64,000 nt of DNA, taken from assembly GCF_001662485.1 (NCBI RefSeq), contig NZ_JMTM01000074.1:1-64000 (forward strand), read 5' to 3'. Positions within the stretch are counted from its first letter, which is position 1. Each line of letters opens with the position of its first letter. The position numbers and the translations under genes are program-made. The notes under the pieces were generated by a model. It saw only the letters and a list, made by a program, of their open reading frames with translations, was not told the DNA's origin and ran no database searches. Positions 7,594 through 16,640 of this stretch are shown here, one piece after another. Origin of the DNA: Flavobacterium succinicans (GTDB lineage Bacteria; Bacteroidota; Bacteroidia; Flavobacteriales; Flavobacteriaceae).

Positions 7594-8047
7594 CTTTTTT
7601 TTGTTTTTACAATCGAAAATAAAATAATAGCGATACTTTTTAGTAAGATTTGGGCGAGACCACAATACCCCAAGTGGCCTATGCAGCGTTGTCGTGAGTC
7701 GGCCACTTGCGGCATTGCGGTCGGGCTATCCACGCTACTTCGGTAGCCAGTTCCTATCCCTCTCGCAGTCCGTAGACCAAGGACTTTTGGCTTCCAAAAC
7801 CTCTTGGGCAGTATATCATCACCCCCTAGTTAGTTCAAAACCGACTAAGGATACCTAATATCCGACCGGTGGTAGGACTTGTATATTTTGATTCTGTATT
7901 GTAAAGAAACGATATCCATTTCTAAGAGTTTTTTTATATTTTGAGTTCAATCATTTCATCGAGACTTGTGAACTTTGATTAATCGGCTATAGCTACAATC
8001 TGTTTTGTATTTTATTCAATCTGAACACTAAAACTGACCACTGACTA
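7594..8047. other. 454-base intergenic region upstream of hutU
   Basis: It contains the structured element at 7653-7766 and otherwise AT-rich sequence with no convincing ORF. Scattered stop codons and short homopolymers fill 7870-8047. The promoter of hutU must lie here, but no exact TAnnTTTG is seen close to its start. Confidence 0.6.
7653..7766 (-). ncRNA. Structured three-way-junction element in the hutU leader (dispersed element, divergent copy)
   Basis: On the minus strand GCGAGA near 7766 pairs with TCTCGC near 7653 as a closing stem. Inside are a small hairpin (GGCTAC, loop CGAA, GTAGC) and a 21-bp stem whose arms are plus 7659-7679 and 7701-7721. In the long stem two of the three non-Watson-Crick positions become G-U pairs only when read on the minus strand. 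The GGGATAG start and GTGGATAGCCCGACC block resemble the other dispersed copies. It could be a 5'-UTR structure of hutU or an independent repeat. Confidence 0.5.
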
Positions 8048-8233
8048 CTAATTTTCTGCTTTCTTAAACCCTCCCGTCTTCTTATCAAAACCATAGGGAC
8101 AATGACGGCAACCGCTTTTGCAACAATACCCTCTTTTTAGGTGGTGCTTTTCAGTAAAACATTTATAGCCTTCGGGAGTAAAGTAAAAATCTTCACCTTC
8201 GATTAGTTTATTTTCATTACTTTGCTCTAACAT
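8048..8233 (-). CDS. DUF5522-like small cysteine protein
   Basis: A 61-residue protein with a GYCCKSGCRHCPYGFDKK motif, containing four closely spaced cysteines and a histidine that could bind a metal. It has no signal peptide or membrane segment. The pattern matches the DUF5522 family common in Bacteroidota, whose function is unknown. It starts at the ATG at 8233 and stands alone, divergent from the gene at 8335. Confidence 0.8.
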   Translation of the reverse strand: MLEQSNENKLIEGEDFYFTPEGYKCFTEKHHLKRGYCCKSGCRHCPYGFDKKTGGFKKAEN

Positions 8234-8334
8234 AAGCGACTTTTTTTTTGGAAGGTTCGTGCAAATAGAACGAATAGTATTTTTCCTTAAATAAAAGGGT
8301 ATAACAGTTGCAAATCTATAAATTTTAAAGCGAA

Positions 8335-8676
8335 ATGATTCTTATTGTTGCTAAATATTTAATTCCAAAAGGATATAGCGGTTTGGCTGCTTTTCCGTTT
8401 GTGTTCGTTAAAAAAGCAGGATATAAAGAGAATCTTATTTTTCTCAATCACGAAAAAATCCATTTGCGACAACAACTCGAATTACTGATAGTCCCTTTTT
8501 TTATATGGTACAGCCTAGAGTTTTTTCTTCGATGGTGTCAATACAAAGATAGCAATTTGGCGTATCGAAACCTGAGTTTTGAACGCGAAGCTTATGCGAA
8601 CGAATCCAATTTGGAGTATCTAAAGACTAGAAAATATTTTAGTTTTTTAAACTATTTGCACACAAAAAAAAATTAA
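8335..8676 (+). CDS. Small protein with HEKIH motif, possible membrane peptidase-like
   Basis: A 113-residue protein of unknown function. It contains NHEKIHLRQQLELL, a HExxH motif as in zinc peptidases, followed by a hydrophobic helix (IVPFFIWYSLEFFLRW) and FEREAYANESN, whose E-A-Y part recalls the third-ligand helix of M48/M56-type peptidases. The protein is far shorter than those enzymes, so activity is unproven. Similar short ORFs exist in flavobacteria as hypothetical proteins. A 21-bp inverted repeat follows it. Confidence 0.6.
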   Translation: MILIVAKYLIPKGYSGLAAFPFVFVKKAGYKENLIFLNHEKIHLRQQLELLIVPFFIWYSLEFFLRWCQYKDSNLAYRNLSFEREAYANESNLEYLKTRKYFSFLNYLHTKKN

Positions 8677-8684
8677 AAGCCTAT

Positions 8685-8767
8685 TTAACCGCAAGGTTCG
8701 CAAAGAAAGCGCAATGACCGCAAAGCTTAGTGAACTTTGCGTAAATCTTTGCGAACCTTGCGGTTAA
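8685..8767. repeat. 21-bp perfect inverted repeat
   Basis: The arms at 8685-8705 and 8747-8767 are perfect inverted copies beginning TTAACCGCAAGG. Inside them GCAAAG and CTTTGC pair again around CTTAGTGA. The whole can fold as one long hairpin between two plus-strand genes. It looks like a flavobacterial intergenic repeat; no T-run follows, so it is not a standard terminator. Confidence 0.8.
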
Positions 8768-8787
8768 TTTTATAAAAGCTATACACT

Positions 8788-9678
8788 TTGAATCAAAAAA
8801 TAACATACGAATTACCAAATGGAATTACTCTTGAAATAAAAAGAGAAGATTTACTTCATCCTTTTGTCTCAGGCAATAAATTCCGAAAACTAAAATACAA
8901 TGTACTCCAAGCCAAAGCTGAAAATCAGTCGGTTTTACTCACTTTTGGGGGCGCTTTTTCCAATCATATTGCTGCTGTGGCGTATGCTGGAAAAGAACAA
9001 GGTTTTGAAACCATTGGTATAATTCGAGGGGATGAATTACGCGATAAAATTTCGGAAAATCCTACTTTGTCTTTTGCCCAAGAATGCGGAATGCGTTTTG
9101 AATTTGTCACCCGTGAAGCTTATCGTCATAAAACCGACGCTGCATTTATCGCACAACTGCAAGCGCAATTCGGGTCTTTTTATCTAGTTCCCGAAGGAGG
9201 CACGAACGATTTGGCCGTCAAAGGTTGTGAAGAAATTCTAACCGAGCTTGATGCCGATTTTGATTTTATTTGTAGCGCTGTGGGAACAGGAGGAACCATT
9301 TCGGGACTTATTAATAGTGCTTTGCCACATCAAAAAATTTTGGGTTTTCCAGCGTTAAAAGGGGATTTTTTACAAAATGAAATTCGTAAATTTGTCACCA
9401 ATAAAAATTGGGAGTTAATCACCGACTATCATTTTGGAGGATATGGTAAAGTAACCGATGAATTGATCGATTGGATCAATTCTTTTTTTCTCCAAACCCA
9501 AATTCCGATAGATCCAATTTATACAGGAAAAATGGTTTTTGGCGTTATGGATTTAATACAACGCAACTATTTTCCTCCGAAATCCAAAATCCTGATGATT
9601 CACACCGGTGGACTCCAAGGAATTGCGGGAATGAACGCCAAATTAAGAAACAATAATAAACCGATTTTAGTACAATGA
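8788..9678 (+). CDS. 1-aminocyclopropane-1-carboxylate deaminase/D-cysteine desulfhydrase family protein
   Basis: A 296-residue PLP enzyme of fold type II. The likely PLP lysine is K31 in VSGNKFRKLKYN, and the phosphate-binding glycine loop appears as SAVGTGGTISG, with SNH in FGGAFSNHIAAVAYAG stacking on the cofactor. The start is TTG at 8788; no ATG occurs before the conserved region. True substrate (D-cysteine, ACC or another amino acid) cannot be told from sequence. It overlaps the next gene by four bases (ATGA), so the two are translationally coupled. Confidence 0.8.
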   Translation: MNQKITYELPNGITLEIKREDLLHPFVSGNKFRKLKYNVLQAKAENQSVLLTFGGAFSNHIAAVAYAGKEQGFETIGIIRGDELRDKISENPTLSFAQECGMRFEFVTREAYRHKTDAAFIAQLQAQFGSFYLVPEGGTNDLAVKGCEEILTELDADFDFICSAVGTGGTISGLINSALPHQKILGFPALKGDFLQNEIRKFVTNKNWELITDYHFGGYGKVTDELIDWINSFFLQTQIPIDPIYTGKMVFGVMDLIQRNYFPPKSKILMIHTGGLQGIAGMNAKLRNNNKPILVQ

Positions 9679-10484
9679 TAAAACAAATTTTCTGCCTAGT
9701 AGTATTGCTGTTTTTGGTAAGCTGTAACAGTACTAAATCGCCAACACAAAATCATAAAAAAAACTCTAGTAGTACTAAAAAAACAATCGTTTATTCCAAG
9801 AACTCATCAGCTAATGGGGTTGCCACTAAAAGATTAGAGGTGGTCAATCAGTACATCGAACAATACAAAGGTATTGCGATGAGCAATATGAAAAATTTTG
9901 GCATTCCTGCGAGTATTATTTTGGCACAAGGAATTTTAGAATCAGGTGCTGGGAAAAGCAGTTTGGCGGTCAATTCCAATAATCATTTTGGTATCAAATG
10001 TCATAATGATTGGGAAGGAGAATTTGTACACCATGATGATGATTCAGAAAAAGAATGCTTCCGAAAATATAATGATCCAGCGGGTTCGTATAAAGATCAT
10101 GCTAAATTTTTGACAACCAAAAAACGATATGCCTCTCTTTTTTCATTGGCAAAGGGAGATTATGTGGCTTGGGCAATGGGATTGCGAGCCGCTGGATATG
10201 CCACCGATCCGTTGTATCCTGAAAAATTAATTGCTTACATTGAACGCTATGATTTGCATCAGTACGATAGTCAGGTTTTGGGCAAAAGTGTGGTGAATGC
10301 TCCCGTTTCGAATCGAGTAGACAACCAAGTGGTAAACGGTGATTGCACGTTGTATGAAGTCCAAAAAGGCGACACATTGTATTCCATTTCCAAAAAATTC
10401 AATGTTTTGGTCGAAGATTTACAACGCAAAAATAACTTAACAGACAACGCGATTTCGATTGGACAAAAATTGATTGTGAAGTAG
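9675..10484 (+). CDS. Lipoprotein N-acetylglucosaminidase (GH73) with C-terminal LysM
   Basis: A 269-residue lipoprotein: signal peptide with lipobox LVSC (C17), a low-complexity Ser/Lys/Asn linker to about residue 50, a GH73-type glucosaminidase domain to about residue 195 (ASIILAQGILESGAGKS contains the likely catalytic glutamate; NNHFGIKC follows) and one LysM repeat at the C-terminus (YEVQKGDTLYSISKKFNV). It is expected to cleave or remodel peptidoglycan from the outer-membrane side. The four-base overlap with the PLP enzyme is a positional coupling without an obvious functional link. Confidence 0.9.
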   Translation: MIKQIFCLVVLLFLVSCNSTKSPTQNHKKNSSSTKKTIVYSKNSSANGVATKRLEVVNQYIEQYKGIAMSNMKNFGIPASIILAQGILESGAGKSSLAVNSNNHFGIKCHNDWEGEFVHHDDDSEKECFRKYNDPAGSYKDHAKFLTTKKRYASLFSLAKGDYVAWAMGLRAAGYATDPLYPEKLIAYIERYDLHQYDSQVLGKSVVNAPVSNRVDNQVVNGDCTLYEVQKGDTLYSISKKFNVLVEDLQRKNNLTDNAISIGQKLIVK

Positions 10485-10573
10485 GTTTTCGGTTTTCAGT
10501 TTTCGGTTTTCAGTTATCAGTTGTTGGAAGCAATAAAAAAACAGTAATAATAATCTTAAAAGTCTAGAATAAT

Positions 10574-11860
10574 ATGATATATCAAAGAAGCAGTCAGCTT
10601 TTTGCTGAAGCGGAAAAAGTAATTCCAGGAGGCGTAAATTCACCAGTACGAGCTTTTAAAGCCGTTGGTGGCACTCCGATTTTTGTAAAAAGTGCGAAAG
10701 GAGCTTATTTGTATGACGAAGATGGTAACCGATTAATTGATTACATTAATTCTTGGGGACCCATGATTTTGGGACACGCCTACGAACCCGTTGTGGAGGC
10801 ACTAACGGAGCGTGCCAAATTAGGAACTTCTTTTGGAATGCCTACAGAGTTGGAAACCAAAATTGCTGCTTTGGCGGTTGATATGGTTCCGAATATCGAT
10901 AAAATTCGTTTTGTGAATTCGGGGACAGAAGCTTGTATGAGTGCCATCCGTTTGGCGCGTGGCTTTACCAAAAGAGATAAAATCATCAAGTTTTCAGGTT
11001 GCTATCACGGTCATTCCGATTCGTTTTTGATTGCAGCGGGTAGTGGATTAAGTACTTTTGGTGTTCCAAATAGTCCTGGTGTAACCGAAGGAACTGCAAA
11101 AGATACGTTGCTGGCTCGTTACAATGATTTAGAAAATGTTAGCGCTCTCATTGCTGCTAATCCTAATGAAATTGCTGCAATTATCGTAGAACCCGTTGCA
11201 GGAAATATGGGATGTGTACCACCACTCAACGGATTCTTAGAAGGTTTACGAGAGTTGTGCTCTGCTAACGGGATTTTATTGATTTTTGATGAGGTAATGA
11301 CAGGCTTTCGATTAGCAGCAGGTGGTGTTCAAGAATTATACGGCATTCAAGCGGATATCGTTTGTTTTGGAAAAGTAATTGGTGGCGGATTGCCAGTAGG
11401 GGCTTTTGCTGCTCGTGAAGAAATTATGAATTACTTGGCGCCACTAGGTCCCGTGTATCAAGCAGGAACATTATCTGGTAATCCGTTAGCGATGGCGGCT
11501 GGATTGGCGATGTTAGAGTCATTAAACAACGACAGAGCAGTGTTTCAAAGATTGGAAGAGAAAACCGCTTATTTAGAAGCAGGAATTCGTAAAGTGCTTA
11601 CTGCAAATGGTGTGGTTTTTACCATCAATAGGGTAGGCTCCATGATTTCGGTTCATTTCGATGCGGAACCCGTAGTTGACTTTCAATCGGCTGCTAAAGG
11701 CGATAATGCAACCTTTAAAAAATTCTTCCACGGTTTGTTGCAAGAAGGAATTTATATTGCACCATCAGCTTATGAAACTTGGTTTATTACTGATGCGTTG
11801 ACTTATGAAGATTTGGATGAAACTATTCATGCAATAGATAAAGTATCGAAGTCTTTTTAG
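10574..11860 (+). CDS. hemL: Glutamate-1-semialdehyde 2,1-aminomutase
   Basis: A PLP-dependent enzyme of 428 residues converting glutamate 1-semialdehyde to 5-aminolevulinate in the C5 route of tetrapyrrole synthesis. The PLP lysine is K267 in [14 protein letters not shown]. Other family blocks are [32 protein letters not shown] and FDEVMTGFR. Length is normal. It is preceded by about 90 bases containing TTTTCGGTTTTCAG repeats and ends at a bidirectional terminator. Confidence 0.97.
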   Translation: MIYQRSSQLFAEAEKVIPGGVNSPVRAFKAVGGTPIFVKSAKGAYLYDEDGNRLIDYINSWGPMILGHAYEPVVEALTERAKLGTSFGMPTELETKIAALAVDMVPNIDKIRFVNSGTEACMSAIRLARGFTKRDKIIKFSGCYHGHSDSFLIAAGSGLSTFGVPNSPGVTEGTAKDTLLARYNDLENVSALIAANPNEIAAIIVEPVAGNMGCVPPLNGFLEGLRELCSANGILLIFDEVMTGFRLAAGGVQELYGIQADIVCFGKVIGGGLPVGAFAAREEIMNYLAPLGPVYQAGTLSGNPLAMAAGLAMLESLNNDRAVFQRLEEKTAYLEAGIRKVLTANGVVFTINRVGSMISVHFDAEPVVDFQSAAKGDNATFKKFFHGLLQEGIYIAPSAYETWFITDALTYEDLDETIHAIDKVSKSF

Positions 11861-11883
11861 TAGAAATATAGTATAACAAAAAA

Positions 11884-11920
11884 GGGAGTTTCTTGCTGTG
11901 TAGAAACTCCCTTTTTTTTT
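11884..11920. terminator. Bidirectional terminator between hemL and the minus-strand gene
   Basis: GGGAGTTTCT (11884-11893) pairs with AGAAACTCCC (11902-11911). Nine T follow on the plus strand and six A precede it, so it can end both convergent transcripts. Confidence 0.85.
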
Positions 11921-12365
11921 AATAATCACCTTTATGTCTTCGTCTTTGTTCTCTTTTTTCGAGCATTTTTTCTTTTCTAATTTCACGTTCTTTTTCCCAT
12001 TTGGTATATTGCTCAGGAGTTAAAATCGCTTTCATTTTCGCATCCATTGCTTCTTTTTCGGCTTTCATTTTTTCAGCCATTTCTTTTCTTTCTTTGGCAG
12101 AGGCAAGCAATTGCTCTTCTTTTTTCGCATCTCTTTTGGCTTTAAAATCAGCAGCTTTTTTTCCTTGTTCGGCCATTAACTTTTTAACTTCTTCTTGTTG
12201 TTTGGCATTCAAATTTAAATCAGTTGTCATTTTTTTCAAATGCTTTTCCTGACGTTGTTCTGGAGTCATTTTTTCCATTTCGTCACGATTGGGTCTTTCT
12301 CTTCTTTCTTGAGCAACGCTACTTAAGCTTACTACCAAAAAGGCAGCCATAATTAATTTTTTCAT
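11919..12365 (-). CDS. Secreted Lys/Glu-rich protein, Spy/CpxP-like (DUF4890 type)
   Basis: A 148-residue protein with a signal peptide (MKKLIMAAFLVVSLSSVAQ) followed by a highly charged, almost wholly helical chain of Lys, Glu, Met and Ala. The segment LNLNAKQQEEVKKLMAEQ and the later ILTPEQYTKWEKE resemble the two LTxxQ helices of periplasmic Spy/CpxP-like proteins, and many flavobacterial relatives are labelled DUF4890. A periplasmic chaperone-like or metal-stress role is inferred only. Confidence 0.7.
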   Translation of the reverse strand: MKKLIMAAFLVVSLSSVAQERRERPNRDEMEKMTPEQRQEKHLKKMTTDLNLNAKQQEEVKKLMAEQGKKAADFKAKRDAKKEEQLLASAKERKEMAEKMKAEKEAMDAKMKAILTPEQYTKWEKEREIRKEKMLEKREQRRRHKGDY

Positions 12366-12436
12366 CTTACTTTCGTTTTTTTGATTTATACTGATAAGAT
12401 GATTTTTAAAGAAAAAGGTTTAATGTTAACAAAAAA

Positions 12437-13972
12437 TTAGCATCTTAACTTGTTGATTTTGAAAAAGCCACCACGGTTTTCTTCTCGTAACATAGAATGC
12501 TGAACAATGAGAATTCCTATGGTAATTAGATTTTTTAATTCATAAAAAGCGGTATTGCCCTGATAATTTTGTTCGAGTTCTAGAAGCTCTTTTAACCAAT
12601 GATTTAATTGTTTTTTTGCCTCTTTTAAATCTTTATTGTTGCGTATTATTCCAGCATGGGTTCGCATCAAAAGTTGCAATTCACTTTTTATTTGACTCAA
12701 AATAGAGTGGGTAATCAAGGGCAAGCGATCTTTGTAGGTTTTGGAGTAAACAGCTGTTTTGATTGTTGTTAAGTGAGGGTTTTCAGAAAGATATTCATAA
12801 ATCGCATTGGAATAAACTAGCGCTTCCAATAGTGAGTTAGAAGCTAATCTATTGGCGCCATGTAAACCCGTTCTAGAGCATTCACCGCAAGCAAAAAGAC
12901 GCTCTACGGATGTTTTACCATTGGCATCAACTACAATTCCCCCACAAAGATAATGTTGAGCAGGCACTACAGGAATCCAATCTTTGGAGATGTCGAGACC
13001 AATGCTTCTGCAATGTTTATAAATCATAGGGAAATGAATGATAAACTTTTCCAAATCCAAATGTGTACAATCTAGGAAAACACAAACTTCGCCTGATTTT
13101 TTTAATTCAAAATCGATACTTTGCGAAATAATATCTCTCGAAGCTAATTCTTTTCTTTCGTCATAATCTTCCATAAAACGACGGCCGTTTTTGGTGCGTA
13201 GATAGGCACCAAAACCTCGAACCGCCTCGGAAATTAAGAATTGTGTTCCAGATGCATTATGAAATAAGGCGGTGGGATGAAATTGAATAAATTCCATTTC
13301 TTTTATGTTGGCATTAATTCTATAAGCCATTGCGATTCCGTCGCCTGTGGCAATAATTGGATTCGTGGTATGTCCATATACATTTCCAATACCACCAGTG
13401 GCCAGCAACGTATAGTCAGCAAAACAAGGAAAAATAGTTTTGTCTTTTTGATTCAAAACTTGAACGCCCAAACAACAATTATCTTTTGCAATCAAATCGA
13501 TAGCAAAATGATGGTCGAGCACCGTGATGTTCTTTTTTAAATAGACTTGTTGCAAAATAGCGCGTTCAATTTCAAAGCCTGTTTGGTCTTTATGGTGTAC
13601 GACTCGACTTTGTGAATGGCCACCTTCTTTTCCTAAGTCGAAATTGCCTTGTGCATTTTTGTCAAATTGTGCGCCCCAATGGATTAATTCTTGTAGCCGT
13701 TTTGGTCCCTCGGTAATAACTTTTCGCACTACCGATTCATCGCATAAACCATCGCCACAAATTAGGGTATCCTGAATGTGTTTTTCGTACGAATCTACTA
13801 TTTTGTTGGTTACAATAGCGATGCCTCCTTGCGCATATTTTGTGTTTGATTCTTCAGCATTGGCTTTCGTAACGATTGTGATTTTTTTATCCGGAAATCG
13901 AGTGGCTATTTTTAGGGCAAAAGTTAATCCTGCCACACCAGAACCGATAATTAAGTAGTTGGTTTGTGTCAT
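12437..13972 (-). CDS. nadB: L-aspartate oxidase
   Basis: FAD enzyme of 511 residues oxidising L-aspartate to iminoaspartate for NAD synthesis. The N-terminal dinucleotide fold is LIIGSGVAGLTFALK; conserved blocks GGIAIVT, HHKDQTGFEIE, EFIQFHPTAL and LFACGECSRTGLHGANRLASNSL identify the family. Its start codon shares one base with the stop of nadA (TAATG), so the pair is translationally coupled and its product goes directly to NadA. Confidence 0.96.
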   Translation of the reverse strand: MTQTNYLIIGSGVAGLTFALKIATRFPDKKITIVTKANAEESNTKYAQGGIAIVTNKIVDSYEKHIQDTLICGDGLCDESVVRKVITEGPKRLQELIHWGAQFDKNAQGNFDLGKEGGHSQSRVVHHKDQTGFEIERAILQQVYLKKNITVLDHHFAIDLIAKDNCCLGVQVLNQKDKTIFPCFADYTLLATGGIGNVYGHTTNPIIATGDGIAMAYRINANIKEMEFIQFHPTALFHNASGTQFLISEAVRGFGAYLRTKNGRRFMEDYDERKELASRDIISQSIDFELKKSGEVCVFLDCTHLDLEKFIIHFPMIYKHCRSIGLDISKDWIPVVPAQHYLCGGIVVDANGKTSVERLFACGECSRTGLHGANRLASNSLLEALVYSNAIYEYLSENPHLTTIKTAVYSKTYKDRLPLITHSILSQIKSELQLLMRTHAGIIRNNKDLKEAKKQLNHWLKELLELEQNYQGNTAFYELKNLITIGILIVQHSMLREENRGGFFKINKLRC

Positions 13973-14901
13973 TAGTTGGAGAGTTCAAGCATACGTTCTA
14001 TAGGTACTAAAGCTTGTTTTCTAATGGCTTCAGGAACGATAATTTCGGGGGTTTCTTGGAGCAGACAATCATACACTTTTTGAAGGGTATTTACTTTCAT
14101 ATAAGCACATTCGCTACAAGCACAAGTGTTATCTTCTTTTGAAGGTGCAGGAATCAAGATTTTATTGGGTACTTCCTGTTGCATTTTGTGTAAAATGCTA
14201 GCTTCGGTAGCAACTATAAATTTTTCACAAGAACTGTTTTTGACATAGTTGATCATGCCAGCGGTGGAGCCAATATAATGCGCGGTTTTTAAAATATGAG
14301 TTTCTGATTCTGGATGTGCGATGATTTCAGCATCGGGGTTTTGTTGGTATAAATCGATGAGTTTTTCTAATGAAAAAGCTTCGTGTACTATGCAAGATCC
14401 GTCCCAAAGCAATAATTCTCTACCAGTTTCATTACTGATATATCTTCCCAAGTTTTTGTCTGGCGCAAAAATAATCGGTGTTTCTTTTGGAACTGATTCG
14501 ACAATTTTTAGTGCGTTGGCAGAAGTACATACAATGTCGCTCAAGGCCTTTATTTCCGCTGAACAATTCACATAAGTAATTACCAAGTGATTTGGATGGG
14601 CTTCTTTGAATGTTTTGAAAGCATCGGCAGGACAAGAATCTGCCAAAGAACAGCCAGCATTGAGATCTGGTAAAATGACTTTTTTGGATGGATTTAAAAT
14701 TTTGGCGGTTTCGGCCATGAAATGGACACCAGCAAAAAGAATAATCGAAGCTTCAACTTTCGTGGCTTCTTGCGACAAACCTAAACTATCTCCTACATAA
14801 TCTGCAATATCTTGAATGTCGGTGTCTTGATAATAATGCGCCAAAATAACTGCATTTTTTTCTTTTTTGAGGGCTAAAATTTTTGCTTTTAAATCTTCCA
14901 T
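13972..14901 (-). CDS. nadA: Quinolinate synthase A
   Basis: A [4Fe-4S] enzyme of 309 residues condensing iminoaspartate with dihydroxyacetone phosphate to quinolinate. The three cluster cysteines are expected in [11 protein letters not shown], in the [11 protein letters not shown] region and in [34 protein letters not shown] near the N-terminus is characteristic. It is the first gene of the nadAB operon. A near-consensus -7 box (TACTTTTA on the minus strand, about 14944-14951) lies about 45 bases upstream. No nadC is adjacent. Confidence 0.96.
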   Translation of the reverse strand: MEDLKAKILALKKEKNAVILAHYYQDTDIQDIADYVGDSLGLSQEATKVEASIILFAGVHFMAETAKILNPSKKVILPDLNAGCSLADSCPADAFKTFKEAHPNHLVITYVNCSAEIKALSDIVCTSANALKIVESVPKETPIIFAPDKNLGRYISNETGRELLLWDGSCIVHEAFSLEKLIDLYQQNPDAEIIAHPESETHILKTAHYIGSTAGMINYVKNSSCEKFIVATEASILHKMQQEVPNKILIPAPSKEDNTCACSECAYMKVNTLQKVYDCLLQETPEIIVPEAIRKQALVPIERMLELSN

Positions 14902-15229
14902 TTTTTTTCCTTTTTATTAAATAATTATTTTTTAAAGGGGCTGTAAAAGTATCGTTACCTTATTTAATTCGCAATGATAATTATCAGGTTTAGAAGCGGT
15001 TCGTTTTTTTGACTCAAATTAATGTAGTGATTTTAGTTGTGTTTTTTGTCTTTTGAGTGGAGCTGTTTTTAATAAATTTTTAGTTTATATGATTGGTTTG
15101 AAAACTGGTTTTTGATGCTGTATGTGTTTTTGTACCGTATGAATGAGTGATAGAAGCATTGGATATGCTATAAAAAAAAATACCTCCAAGAATTTTGGAG
15201 GTATAATTTTTTGTGTAGTGGTACTGCTT
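14902..15229. other. 328-base intergenic region between nadA and the beta-barrel gene
   Basis: It contains the probable nadA promoter near 14945 and the terminator of the upstream beta-barrel gene at 15172-15203. The rest is AT-rich with no supported ORF; a 75-codon frame reaching in from 15312 is a shadow of the beta-barrel gene. Confidence 0.6.
15172..15203 (-). terminator. Rho-independent terminator of the beta-barrel gene
   Basis: TACCTCCAA (15181-15189) pairs with TTGGAGGTA (15195-15203) around five bases; nine A precede on the plus strand, giving a T-run on the minus strand. It lies 27 bases past the stop codon. Confidence 0.85.
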
Positions 15230-15751
15230 TTACAGATGCAAAGCAAATCCAATATTGAATTGAAAACTGTCGTCAAAATATTGATTGTATAGAGCCTTGT
15301 TATATCGAACACCGGGCTCTATACTTATATTCTTTCCAATAAAAATAGCGTATCCCGCTTGTAAACCTATTGATTTTGGGTTAGCATCTGTGTCTCCAAT
15401 TCCAATCCCATTATAAGAGAGTTCAATTGGGATCATTTTTTTTAAGTAATATTTTACGCCAATTTTATACGCTATCGGATCATTGGAATTGCTATCACTT
15501 GTTTTTCCAAAACCTAACCCAAGTTTGAGCGCTAAATTATCTTTAATGAAATAACCTCCTTCAAGTCCAACATTGTAAGATGTTTTACCGTCTTTAGATG
15601 AAAAATAGAAAGAAGTATTTCCTACGTTATCACCAAAACCAGTATTGGCTTCAATTAGCCATTTTTTCTTAGAAAGTTGGCCCTCTTTTGCTTGTCCAAT
15701 TGCAAAGTTTGTGACAAATACGGCAACTAGTGCCAATGTAATTTTTTTCAT
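15230..15751 (-). CDS. Outer-membrane beta-barrel protein
   Basis: A 173-residue protein with a signal peptide ending ...TNFAIGQA and alternating hydrophobic/polar strands separated by short turns. The C-terminus FNIGFALHL fits a barrel-assembly signal. It resembles small OmpA/OmpX-like beta-barrel proteins called porin family in flavobacteria, probably eight strands. Function is unknown; there is no peptidoglycan-binding domain. It has its own consensus promoter and terminator, so it is monocistronic. Confidence 0.75.
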   Translation of the reverse strand: MKKITLALVAVFVTNFAIGQAKEGQLSKKKWLIEANTGFGDNVGNTSFYFSSKDGKTSYNVGLEGGYFIKDNLALKLGLGFGKTSDSNSNDPIAYKIGVKYYLKKMIPIELSYNGIGIGDTDANPKSIGLQAGYAIFIGKNISIEPGVRYNKALYNQYFDDSFQFNIGFALHL

Positions 15752-15772
15752 AAAATGTGTTTTTTATTTTTT

Positions 15773-15801
15773 CAAACTTAGGGATAAATAAAATACTACA
15801 A
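15773..15801 (-). promoter_or_regulatory. Consensus promoter of the beta-barrel gene
   Basis: On the minus strand TTG (15801-15799) is separated by 18 bases from TAAGTTTG (15780-15773), an exact TAnnTTTG box, 21 bases before the start codon. Confidence 0.65.
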
Positions 15802-15950
15802 AAAGAGTTTATGAAAGAATTAACTTAACTTTATTTGATTCTTTTTCTTTAATCTAAGAATGTAAATACATAATTATAACTCTTTTAAGAAAGCGTAATG
15901 GTAGAAAGTAATAATTTAGATAATGTACTATTATACATAGCATTCTTTAC

Positions 15951-16640
15951 TTAATTCCGAATCACTATTTTGATGTTGGCTGTGGAAAGGGTTTCCGGAT
16001 CTAATTCGCGGTGGGAAAAGCCCATTTTTTCGATTGTAGGCGCTTCGTTGACAAAATATTGAATAAAGTACTTGCCTTGATAGCCCTTTTGTTCTAAAAA
16101 TTGAATCATTTTTTGAAGGTCCGATGCTGAGATTAAATCAGAGTGAATGGTAGTGCGAACTTCAAAGGGCACGGAATGTTTGAGAAGCAATTCGAGGGAT
16201 TGTTCGAAAGGGGCAAACAAATCAGATTGGGTTATTGTTTCGAAAGTTTGAGGCATGGCTTTGAAATCCAAGGCCACGTAATCGATCGTTTGTTGCTCGA
16301 GTAAGGTTTGGAGTACTTTCGGCTTGGAACCGTTGGTGTCAATTTTTACCAAAAAGCCCATTTTTTTGACGGTTGCGATAAATTCGATACAGTTTTTGTG
16401 TAAAAGGCATTCGCCACCGCTAAAAACTACTGCGTCGAGTAGGTTTTTTCGAGTTTGGATAAAATCTAGAGCGTGCTGAAAGGTGAATTTTCCTTTTCCC
16501 AACACTATTTCGGGATTGTAGCAATATTGGCACCGCATGTTGCAGCCTGCAAACCAAAGGATGCAGGCTGACTGATGCGGATAATCCAATAGTGTAAATG
16601 GAGTTATGCTGTAAAGGGGTGTACTAGCACTTACATTCAT
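15951..16640 (-). CDS. nrdG: Anaerobic ribonucleotide reductase activating protein (radical SAM)
   Basis: A radical SAM enzyme that installs the glycyl radical on the class III ribonucleotide reductase. The cluster motif is CNMRCQYC, with GGECLLH for SAM binding. The ATG at 16640 (MNVSASTPLYSITPFTLLDYP) gives 229 residues; the frame could begin at a TTG at 16679, 13 codons earlier. It overlaps the end of the 52-codon glycyl-radical ORF by 17 bases, so activase and its target are coupled. Confidence 0.93.
   Translation of the reverse strand: MNVSASTPLYSITPFTLLDYPHQSACILWFAGCNMRCQYCYNPEIVLGKGKFTFQHALDFIQTRKNLLDAVVFSGGECLLHKNCIEFIATVKKMGFLVKIDTNGSKPKVLQTLLEQQTIDYVALDFKAMPQTFETITQSDLFAPFEQSLELLLKHSVPFEVRTTIHSDLISASDLQKMIQFLEQKGYQGKYFIQYFVNEAPTIEKMGFSHRELDPETLSTANIKIVIRN

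Noticed and set aside
7594..7665. Upstream extension of hutU to an ATG at 7665
   Set aside because: The extra 24 residues are not conserved-looking and run into the structured leader; the ATG at 7593 begins the family's N-terminus.
15085..15312. 75-codon minus-strand ORF
   Set aside because: It overlaps the beta-barrel gene in another frame and its terminator; no start signal or family similarity.
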